From Neocallimastix lanati (nom. inval.) (lineage: Eukaryota; Neocallimastigomycota; Neocallimastigomycetes; Neocallimastigales; Neocallimastigaceae): a stretch of DNA of 50,000 nucleotides. The stretch covers positions 7,501 through 57,500 of the forward strand of contig JACVTC010000106.1 in assembly GCA_016946835.1 (NCBI GenBank), written 5' to 3'. Positions 19,006 to 34,249 of the stretch are shown here, in pieces. Position 1 is the first letter of the stretch; every line of letters starts with the position of its first letter. The translations under genes were made by a program, and so were the position numbers. The notes under the pieces are model-generated. The model made no database searches and had not been told where the DNA came from. It saw nothing but the letters and a program-made list of their open reading frames with translations.

Positions 19006-20086
19006 TTATTTTAAATTATTATTTATATCGTTTAATTCAATTAAACAATCTTTTCATAATTTAACTAATTCATTTCTGTTGCATCCATTATAAAATAAAT
19101 TTATTTCCTTACTTTTGTAATTTTCAATTAAAATTTTAATTTCATTAGATGCACTAAATATTTTTTGCTTTTTTTTTCCAAGTTCCTTTAGTTCTCCTTT
19201 GGTAATCATTATAAGATAAGTTTTCTTCTTCTTTTAATATATATATTAATTTATAAAATAAAGGTTTATTTGGAAATATATTATTTAAGTAGCTATTATA
19301 AGATTCTGATGCATTGTTTGTAAAATGCTCTATATTTTCATAATAATTCCAATTATTAACATTATACTTTTTTTTTTTTGACAAATTCTTTTTATTATAA
19401 TATAAATATCAAATATATAGTTAGGGTTTATAAACGGTAAGTTCGAAATAGCTTTATAATAAATATATACATCATTATTATTCTTCACTTCATGATAACA
19501 TAATATATTTTTTTGTTTTTCTAATGATCTTTTGTAATGCCAAACACAATATTTAATATTTATATTGGGAAAAACTTTTTTTTGCGTCATTTTTAAATAT
19601 CATAAAATTTTCATTTCTTTTCGTTTTATAAGATTTTGATTCAATGGGAATATCATCAAAACTTTTTATGTTTGGAGGAAATTGTTTATTTATATTTCTT
19701 ATTATTTGGGATCTAATTGTACTATATTCGGGACATATAAGTCCCATTTCTTGAGAAACAGCATTAAATATATGTTTAGGTTTTATATTCATAGGAATTG
19801 AATTTTTTTTAATTTCTTCCTTAATTTTATGCTTTGCTACTGATATAGACACATCAATTTCTTTTTCGAGATGGTTATGTAAACTTTCATATTTTAAAAC
19901 CTCCTTTTTATCATTTAAAATAATTAAAGATTTACATTTATTTAAAGTCTTATATTCAGTACATCTATAAATTTTTGATTTATCTTTCCTTTGAAATGAA
20001 AAATTAAATTTGTATTTTTTATTAATAATAATTTGTTCATTTCCTCGATTTGTTTCACTTATTTCAATTTCTATATTGTCTTCCAT
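19006..20086 (-). pseudogene. MULE transposase copy B, internally deleted
   Basis: It begins at 20086 with MEDNIEIEISETN and is collinear with copies A and C through the FLYWCH-like finger to ENFMIFKN. The sequence then jumps to CGCAAAAAAAAGTTTTTCCC, deleting roughly 330 bp that includes the first catalytic Asp and the A8 frameshift site. It continues through CVWHYKRS and TNNASESYN but with homopolymer frameshifts (A-runs near 19375 and 19180). It cannot encode an active enzyme. It is head to head with copy C. Confidence 0.85.
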
Positions 20087-21064
20087 TGATTATTAAAAAT
20101 TTTCAATAAAATATTTTAATAAATATATTTTTAAATGCTTTGAAACTTTTTTTTTTTTTTTAATATTTAAAATAATAAACCTTTTTTTAATTAATTATAT
20201 AATAATTATATAATTATTTAAATAATTATTTAATTATTTATTATTTCTTTATTTACTATTTTATTTATTTATTTTTATTTTTATTTTTATTTTTATTTTT
20301 TATTTTTTATTTTTTATTTTATTTTGTTTTTTTATTTTTTAATGCTTAAAAAATAAATTTTTATTTATTTTTATTTTATTTTTTAAAATATAAAAAAAAA
20401 AGTTTTCTTATTATTTTTATTTTATTTTTTATGTTTAAAAAAAAAAGTTTTCTTATTTCTTATTTTTTTTATTTTTATTTTTATTATATTTTTTAAGCAT
20501 CAAAAAATAAAATGTGTATTTATTTTTATTTTATTTTTCAATGTTAAATAGAAATACCTAACCTAATATTATTATTGAAGTGTTGTATTTCGCCAAAAGT
20601 TGAATTTCGTCCAGTTGAATTTCGCCAAATCCTTGGTGGCTTATAAAATTACGTCATAAAATATCACTACATTTATTATTCACGCCATATTCTAAATATA
20701 TGGCTTTTTAAAAATTGTAGAAAAAGCCACAAAACTAAGATACAATTAGAAATACGCCCCACATAAGATTACGTGTTTGAAAATTTTTAGAATTGTAATT
20801 TTATTTAATTAATTAATTAATTATTATTTCAAACACGTAATCTTACGTGGGGCGTATTTCTAATTGTATCTTAGTTTTGTGGCTTTTTCTACAATTTTTA
20901 AAAAGCCATATATTTAGAATATGGCGTGAATAATAAATGTAGTGATATTTTATGACGTAATTTTATAAGCCACCAAGGATTTGGCGAAATTCAACTGGAC
21001 GAAATTCAACTTTTGGCGAAATACAACACTTCAATAATAATATTAGGTTAGGTATTTCTATTTA

Positions 21065-21370
21065 ACATTGAAAAATAAAATAAAAATAAATACACATTTT
21101 ATTTTTTGATGCTTAAAAAATATAATAAAAATAAAAATAAAAAAAATAAGAAATAAGAAAACTTTTTTTTAAACATTGAAAAATAAAATAATAAATAAAT
21201 AAACATTTTATTTTTTAATGCTTAAAAAATAAAATAAAAATAAGAAATAAGAAAACTTTTTTTTTAAACATTGAAAAATAAAATAAAAAATAAATAAACA
21301 TTCTATTTTTTAATGCTTAAAAAATAAAATAAAAATAAGAAATAAGAAAACTTTTTTTTTAAGCATTAAA
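21065..21370 (+). repeat. A/T minisatellite 5' of MULE copy C
   Basis: Three units of about 90 bp, each with AACATTGAAAAATAAAAT, CATTTTATTTTTTAATGCTT and AAATAAGAAATAAGAAAAC. Copy A has fewer units. Confidence 0.6.
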
Positions 21371-21602
21371 AAATAAAAAAAATAAAATAAAATAAAAAAT
21401 AAAAAATAAAAATAAAAATAAATAAATAAAACAGTAAATAAAGAAATAATAAATAATTAATAATTAAATAATTATTTAAATAATTATATAATAAATTAAA
21501 AAAAGGTTTATTATTTTAAATATTAAAAAAAAAAAAAAAAAAGTTTCAAAGCATTTAAAAGTATATTTATTAAAATATTTTATTGAAAAATTTTAATTAT
21601 TA

Positions 21603-23039
21603 ATGGAAGACAATATAGAAATTGAAATAAGTGAAACAAATCGAGGAAATGAACAAATTATTATTAATAAAAAACACAAATTTAATTTTTCATTTCAAAG
21701 GAAAGATAAATCAAAAATTTATAGATGCACTGAATATAAGACTTTAAATAAATGTAAATCTTTAATTATTTTAAATGATAAAAAGGAGGTTTTAAAATAT
21801 GAAAGTTTACATAACCATCTCGAAAAAGAAATTGATGTGTCTATATCAGTAGCAAAGCATAAAATTAAGGAAGAAATTAAAAAAAATTCAATTCCTATGG
21901 ATATAAAACCTAAACATATATTTAATGCCGTTTCTCAAGAAATGGGACTTATATGTCCCGAATATAGTACAATTAGATCCCAAATAATAAGAAATATAAA
22001 TAAACAATTTCCACCAAACATAAAAAGTTTTGATGATATTCCCATTGAATCAGAATATTATAAAACGAAAAGAAATGAAAATTTTATGATATTTAAAAAT
22101 ACTGATATAATAATCTTTCAATCACCATTCCAAGCATATTTATTTTCGAATTATCATAAAAATATATTTGCGGACGGTACATTTTATGCAGCACCGAAAT
22201 TTAGTTATCAGTTATTTATAACAAGAACTTATGTTGGGGAATTTAATATGTTTTACACTACTTCCATTTCTATATTAAATAATAAAAAACAATCTACATA
22301 TGAAACATTATTTAAAGAAATAAAAAAAATGCAAATAAATTTAGGAGTAATACATTAATTACTACAATTAATTTTCATTGTGATTTTGAACAAGGTATAT
22401 CTAATGCCGCAAAAAAAGTTTTTCCCAATATAAATATTAAATATTGTGTTTGGCATTACAAAAGATCATTAGAAAAACAAAAAAATATATTATGTTATCA
22501 TGAAGTGAAGAATAATAATGATGTATATAATTATTATAAAGCTATTTCGAACTTACCGTTTATAAACCCTAACTATATATTTGATATTTATATTATAATA
22601 AAAAGAATTTGTCAAAAAAAAAAAGTATAATAATTTTCTACAATTTTTAGAATATTTTAATAAAAATTATTTACTTAAGTATAATGTTAATAATTGGAAT
22701 TATTATGAAAATATAGAGCATTTAACAAACAATGCATCAGAATTTTATAATAGCAACTTAAATAATATATTTCCAAATAAACCTTTATTTTATAAATTAA
22801 TATATATATTAAAAGAAGAAGAAAACTTATCTTATAATGATTATCAAAGGAGAACTAAAGGAACTTGGAAAAAAAAGCAAAAAATATTTAGTGCAACTGA
22901 TGAAATTAAAATTTTAATTGAAAATTACAAAAGTAAGGAAATAAATTTATTTTATAATGGATGCAACAGAAATGAATCAATTAAATTATGGAAAGAATGT
23001 TTAATTGATTTAAACGATATAAATATTAATTTAAAATAA
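21603..23039 (+). pseudogene. MULE transposase copy C (frameshifted)
   Basis: The first frame, 21603-22358 (251 aa), is nearly identical to copy A (three residue differences seen: Y/N, N/D, E/G). It has the same break after an A8 run (22322-22329), the same open -1 continuation with the second Asp in HCDFEQG, and CVWHYKRS. A further break lies at an A11 run near 22616-22626, where a TAA follows. Beyond it TNNASEFYN and the full C-terminus (KIFSATDEIKILIENYKS to the stop at 23037) are open, unlike copy A. The A8 break shared with copy A must predate the duplication or be tolerated. Confidence 0.87.
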
Positions 23040-23043
23040 ATAT

Positions 23044-23340
23044 TCTTAATTTAAAAAAATGCTAGAAAAATACAAATTTATTTATTTTAAATTTATATTT
23101 ATAATCGTTTAAATAATAATTAAATAATCTTAATTTAAAAAAATGCTAGAAAAATACAAATTTATTTATTTTAAATTTATATTTATAATCGTTTAAATAA
23201 TAATTAAATAATCTTAATTTAAAAAAATGCTAGAAAAATAAAAATTTATTTATTTTAAATTTATATTTATAATCGTTTAAATAATAATTAAATAATCTTA
23301 ATTTAAAAAAATGCTAGAAAAATACAAATTTATTTACCTA
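23044..23340 (+). repeat. 84-bp tandem repeat, four units
   Basis: The word TCTTAATTTAAAAAAATGC starts at 23044, 23128, 23212 and 23296, an exact 84-bp period. The third unit has ATAAAAATT for ATACAAATT. It follows the transposase stop directly. Confidence 0.8.
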
Positions 23341-23950
23341 TTGTTTTTATTTAATAATCTTAATAGAAATTATCTTTTAGTTATTTTTATAAAGTAATTT
23401 ATAACTAAAACCGATTTATTTGATACTAGTTAAAATTTTATTAATATTAATATCAATATTATATAATTATAAATTTTATTAATATCAATATCAATATTAT
23501 ATTATTATAAATTTTATTAATATCAATATACTTTTCAAAATTAATTATGTTATTAAAAATATTAAATTCAATAAAAGACTTTTATTATTTTATTAAAATT
23601 ATAATTGTTATTATTATATTTTAATAATAATTGATTCATATTGATCAAACATTATAAATATTACTATGCAAATAATTAATTATTTTAATAGGATCAATTA
23701 TTCAACTCTTATTGTTTTAATTTTTAATTCTTATATCATTTAAATTAATATATATATATATATCGTTTATGAAAATATGAATTATAAATAATTAAAATTA
23801 TTTACTTTTCATTTAAATTTTTTTATTTACTATAATAAAATATAATAATTAAAAGACAAACGTTATTATAACTAAATTTTTTTTTTTTAGAAAAGTAAAT
23901 GAAAAAAAATTAAAATATATAAGATTCCTATATATATAAAATAATTATTA

Positions 23951-26645
23951 TATTTTATTTTATTTTATTTTATTCAATCTGTACTTTCTTATTTAATATT
24001 CTACTTTTTATTTTATTTTATTTTATTTTATTTTATTTTATTCAATCTTTACTTTCTTATTTAATATTCTACTTTTTATTTTATTTTATTTTATTTTATT
24101 TTATTTTATTTTATTCAATCTGAACTTTCTTATTTAATATTCTACTTTTTATTTTATTTTATTTTATTTTATTTTATTTTATTTTATTTTATTTTATTCA
24201 ATCTGTACTTTCTTATTTAATATTCTACTTTTTATTTTATTTTATTTTATTTTATTTTATTTTATTTTATTTTATTTTATTTTATTTTATTTTATTTTAT
24301 TTTATTCAATCTGTACTTTCTTATTTAATATTCTACTTTTTATTTTATTTTATTTTATTTTATATTATTTTATTTTATTTTATTTTATTTTATTTTATTC
24401 AATCTGTACTTTCTTATTTAATATTCTACTTTTTATTTTATTTTATTTTATTTTATTTTATTTTATTTTATTTTATTCAATCTGTACTTTCTTATTTAAT
24501 ATTCTACTTTTTATTTTATTTTATTTTATTTTATTTTATTCAATCTGTACTTTCTTATTTAATATTCTACTTTTTATTTTATTTTATTTTATTTTATTTT
24601 ATTTTATTCAATCTGTACTTTCTTATTTAATATTCTACTTTTTATTTTATTTTATTTTATTTTATTTTATTTTATTTTATTTTATTTTATTCAATCTGTA
24701 CTTTCTTATTTAATATTCTACTTTTTATTTTATTTTATTTTATTTTATTTTATTTTATTTTATTCAATCTGTACTTTCTTATTTAATATTCTACTTTTTA
24801 TTTTATTTTATTTTATTTTATTTTATTCAATCTTTACTTTCTTATTTAATATTCTACTTTTTATTTTATTTTATTTTATTTTATTTTATTTTATTTTATT
24901 TTATTTTATTCAATCTGTACTTTCTTATTTAATATTCTACTTTTTATTTTATTTTATTTTATTTTATTTTATTTTATTTTATTTTATTTTATTTTATTTT
25001 ATTTTATTTTATTTTATTTTATTTTATTTTATTTTATTCAATCTGTACTTTCTTATTTAATATTCTACTTTTTATTTTATTTTATTTTATTTTATTTTAT
25101 TTTATTTTATTCAATCTGTACTTTCTTATTTAATATTCTACTTTTTATTTTATTTTATTTTATTTTATTTTATTTTATTTTATTCAATCTGTACTTTCTT
25201 ATTTAATATTCTACTTTTTATTTTATTTTATTTTATTTTATTTTATTTTATTTTATTTTATTTTATTTTATTCAATCTGTACTTTCTTATTTAATATTCT
25301 ACTTTTTATTTTATTTTATTTTATTTTATTTTATTCAATCTTTACTTTCTTATTTAATATTCTACTTTTTATTTTATTTTATTTTATTTTATTTTATTTT
25401 ATTTTATTTTATTCAATCTGTACTTTCTTATTTAATATTCTACTTTTTATTTTATTTTATTTTATTTTATTTTATTTTATTTTATTTTATTTTATTCAAT
25501 CTGTACTTTCTTATTTAATATTCTACTTTTTATTTTATTTTATTTTATTTTATTTTATTTTATTTTATTTTATTTTATTTTATTTTATTTTATTTTATTT
25601 TATTCAATCTGTACTTTCTTATTTAATATTCTACTTTTTATTTTATTTTATTTTATTTTATTTTATTCAATCTTTACTTTCTTATTTAATATTCTACTTT
25701 TTATTTTATTTTATTTTATTTTATTTTATTTTATTTTATTCAATCTGTACTTTCTTATTTAATATTCTACTTTTTATTTTATTTTATTTTATTTTATTTT
25801 ATTTTATTTTATTTTATTTTATTCAATCTGTACTTTCTTATTTAATATTCTACTTTTTATTTTATTTTATTTTATTTTATTTTATTTTATTTTATTTTAT
25901 TCAATCTGTACTTTCTTATTTAATATTCTACTTTTTATTTTATTTTATTTTATTTTATTTTATTTTATTTTATTTTATTCAATCTGTACTTTCTTATTTA
26001 ATATTCTACTTTTTATTTTATTTTATTTTATTTTATTTTATTTTATTTTATTTTATTCAATCTGTACTTTCTTATTTAATATTCTACTTTTTATTTTATT
26101 TTATTTTATTTTATTTTATTTTATTTTATTTTATTTTATTCAATCTGTACTTTCTTATTTAATATTCTACTTTTTATTTTATTTTATTTTATTTTATTTT
26201 ATTTTATTTTATTCAATCTGTACTTTCTTATTTAATATTCTACTTTTTATTTTATTTTATTTTATTTTATTTTATTTTATTTTATTTTATTTTATTTTAT
26301 TTTATTTTATTCAATCTGTACTTTCTTATTTAATATTCTACTTTTTATTTTATTTTATTTTATTTTATTTTATTTTATTTTATTTTATTTTATTCAATCT
26401 GTACTTTCTTATTTAATATTCTACTTTTTATTTTATTTTATTTTATTTTATTTTATTTTATTTTATTTTATTCAATCTGTACTTTCTTATTTAATATTCT
26501 ACTTTTTATTTTATTTTATTTTATTTTATTTTATTTTATTTTATTTTATTTTATTTTATTTTATTCAATCTGTACTTATATTTATGTTTCTACTATTTAT
26601 TTTATTTTATTTTATTTCATTTTATTTTATTTTATTCAATCTGTA
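23951..26645 (+). repeat. Satellite: 34 or so cores separated by variable TTTTA runs
   Basis: A conserved core of about 35 bp (CAATCTGTACTTTC then TTATTTAATATTCTAC) recurs about 34 times, separated by 4 to more than 20 TTTTA units, so unit length ranges from about 60 to 135 bp. A few cores read CAATCTTTAC (near 24037, 24826, 25335, 25667) and one CAATCTGAAC, which hints at block duplications. The seed is visible near 16270-16350, the 3' flank of the cargo gene (TTTTATTTTATTTTAT, then ACTTTATTATTTAATATT). The array sits exactly where the cargo gene should be in this arm and ends in TTCTGTTGATAATATAAAC of the TIR side. Confidence 0.9.
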
Positions 26646-26649
26646 TTTT

Positions 26650-27084
26650 CTGTTGATAATATAAACAAGATATTAATGTATTAATAATAATTAATAATAT
26701 TTAAAATAAAATAAAAAAAATATAATAATTATTATATATATGTAGTAATTATATATATATATATATATATTTTTATTTAATTTTCTAAAAAAAATTTTTT
26801 TAGTCATAATAAACGTTTGTCTTAATTATTTTTATTATTATTTAAAAATTTATTTATTTATTTATAATATATTTATTCATTTATTTATTTATTACATTAT
26901 AATACGCCATGTTTTCCGAAATGCACTACAACAAAATACAAATTTATGTAATAAAAATTTTCGAAATGACACACCCCCTTCATTAAAATTTTAATAAAAT
27001 TAAGTGGCTTAAAATTAAAAATATTTAAGCCATACAACAAAATACAAATTTATGTAATAAAAATTTTCTAAATGCACACTCCCC
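26650..27084 (-). repeat. Right terminal repeats: subtype 1 then subtype 2
   Basis: Subtype 1 TIR ends CGAAATGACACACCCCC at 26978 and mirrors 17371-17684. An additional 106 bp carries the subtype 2 end: the stem-loop TGGCTTAAA...TTTAAGCCA (27003-27032) and a terminal AAATGCACACTCCCC at 27084. In the left end the order is the opposite (subtype 1 outside). Confidence 0.7.
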
Positions 27085-27092
27085 AATGAATA
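27085..27092 (+). repeat. 8-bp target-site duplication (right copy)
   Basis: AATGAATA, identical to 4688-4695, directly after CACTCCCC. Confidence 0.55.
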
Positions 27093-28168
27093 ATATATTT
27101 AAATTTATATATGTTATTACAAGAATAATATTCAAATATTATTTAACTTTTCTCCCACTAAATTTTAATATTCTTTAAGAAAAAATTTTTTTAATTACAA
27201 AAACTGGAAGAATATAATTTCTATATTTACTCACTAAAGTAGAATTACTTAAAAAAATCGTTGGCTAAATAATGTTTTGATTCAATAATTTGTTTTAATT
27301 TTGTTTTCTCTAACTAATTCACTAATTTAATGATATATTAATATATGTGTTTTTATTTAGGATTTATTGTTTCTTTTCACAATTATAAATCGTAGCTTTG
27401 TTATCTAAATTAATTTTCATATTATATTTAATTATTAAAAACTTTTTATATCAAAAAATTGACAAACACATTTATTTATTCCATAGCAATTGATGGCTAC
27501 GGTTTAATTAAATTTGGAGTAACAATTCAAATTAAAAAAAACCTTGAATTCATTAGCATTACAAAATTAGTATCAAATCAACTTGTTTAAGAGTCATCAT
27601 ATAGGCTTGCATCTACGTAGACTTTAAAATTAAAAGTATAAATAATAAATAATAATAAATAGTAATAAATAATAATAAATAATAATAAATAATAATAAAT
27701 AATAAAAATTAAAAAATGAATAATGAATAATAAATAATAAATAATAAATAATAAATAATAAATAATAAATAATAAATAATAAATAATAAATAATAAATAT
27801 TAAATAATAAATAATAAATAATAAATAATAAATAATAAATAATAAATAATAAATAATAAATAATAAATAATAAATAATAATGAAAAATAAATTGATATAA
27901 TATTTTAAACTATTATTTTATATAATAAATAATTTATATAATGTTTAATAATATATAAAAATAATATATAAAAATAATTAAAAAGTTTAATTTATATTAT
28001 ATTTGATTTTATTTTTTTTTCGAAGATTTTTTTATATATAATTATCTAAATTATTTTATAAAACTTTAATTTCACATATTATATATTAAAAAGTATAAAG
28101 TTTTTCAAATACGTTTATTTTTTTTTTTTTTTTTAAAAAAATTATTGGAGTAAATGATATAAAATTTT

Positions 28169-28201
<33 letters not shown>

Positions 28202-28353
28202 CCTCGGTTTTTAACAATTTTAATATTATTAGTAATAATATTTTATTATTGATGAAAATTTTATTATTTAATAATATTAATATAGCTAACTTAATAAAAC
28301 AGTTGTAACATAAAATATTTATACAAATTATATAAATTTTAAAATTAAAAAAT
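27093..28353. other. Intergenic region upstream of CCDC40, with AATAATA array
   Basis: No gene seen. A heptanucleotide AATAATA array runs about 27650-27885, slightly interrupted. T-runs lie at about 28118-28134 and 28172-28201, the latter roughly 150 bp before the CCDC40 start and possibly part of its promoter. The stretch 27100-27640 is less repetitive (CCATAGCAATTGATGGCTACGG, for example, lies near 27480) but has no long open frame on either strand. Confidence 0.55.
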
Positions 28354-33437
<5,084 letters not shown>

Positions 33438-33555
33438 TTATTTTTTTTTATTTTACTAAATTTTAATAACATAAGATTATATATATATTTAATTTGTTTT
33501 TATATTTTTATTTTTTTATTAATATTTATTAATTTTCGTTGTTTTGGTGTTTTAA

Positions 33556-33623
<68 letters not shown>

Positions 33624-33727
33624 TAATTTTTATAGTATCATTTTTGTTTTAATTTTTTTTCTTTTTTCTATAAAATAATATATTCTAATTTATATTAAAA
33701 TTTAATATACAAAAATTACATAAATAA

Positions 33728-33769
<42 letters not shown>

Positions 33770-34058
33770 AATTAATAATTAAATAAATTAATAAATTATA
33801 TATATTTATAAAGAATTAATTATATGTTAAATAAAATAAGCTAAATCATTAAAATAAAATAAAATAAAAAAAAAAAAGATTAGATGATGAATGTATATAT
33901 ATTTAAACAAAACATAAAATAAAAAAAAGATTTTAATAAATTAATAAAATAAACTATGGTATTTTTTCTCCTAATAAAAAAAATAAAATGATGAATTATT
34001 AATATATATATAATATATATATGATTTTTTTATTTTATTTTATTTTTATTTTTATTTT

Positions 34059-34107
<49 letters not shown>

Positions 34108-34249
34108 AGTTTAAATTATTTAAAAATTATTGATGATAATATAATTATGATGCCAATTATTTTGGCTAAAAGATAATATTGTATTTATTGTTTTAATGCA
34201 ATAAACATAATACAAATGTAAGTACATTAATTTATTATTATTAATATTA
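33438..34249. other. Intergenic region between convergent genes
   Basis: It holds an ATT array (about 33559-33622), an A-tract (about 33729-33767) and a T-tract (about 34062-34104) between the CCDC40 stop and the ankyrin gene stop. No coding sequence is visible. Confidence 0.65.

Larger units (their letters stand above)
18000..23950. repeat. Large inverted repeat around two head-to-head MULE copies
   Basis: About 18180-20790 is mirrored by about 20835-23950. The centre near 20760-20840 has ACGTAATCTTACGTGGGGCG facing its inverse, separated by about 70 bp of A/T. The left arm is shorter because MULE copy B has an internal deletion. In the AT-rich centre the arms could extrude as a cruciform. 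Confidence 0.8.
4696..27084. mobile_element. 22.4-kb MULE-family transposon complex with inverted halves and cargo gene
   Basis: The block begins GGGGGTGTGTCATTTCG and ends with the inverted counterpart (CGAAATGACACACCCCC at 26978, then a related end GTGCACTCCCC-like at 27084), with AATGAATA on both sides. Inside are a left half (MULE +, flank, secreted-protein gene -, right TIR ending about 17322) and a second unit at 17371-26978 that is itself an inverted duplication of that half: TIR, broken cargo gene, flank, MULE (-), centre near 20830, MULE (+), flank, satellite, TIR. Two TIR subtypes alternate at the ends, so the history may involve one element inserted in or recombined with another. 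No copy of the transposase is intact, so movement would need help from elsewhere. Assignment to MULE rests on the transposase, not on the TIR sequence. Confidence 0.6.

Noticed and set aside
23951-26645. Regular cores with variable spacers, superficially like a CRISPR array
   Set aside because: All spacers are runs of TTTTA, the core is AT-rich without a palindrome, and the context is a eukaryotic transposon.
17371-26978. The second TIR-bounded unit as an independent insertion with its own TSD
   Set aside because: The 8-9 bp on its two sides (GCATAAAT and TTCATTAA) do not match, so no separate insertion can be shown.
27650-27885. AATAATA array as a telomere-like repeat
   Set aside because: The unit has no G/C strand bias and does not match known fungal telomere repeats; it is an interstitial microsatellite.
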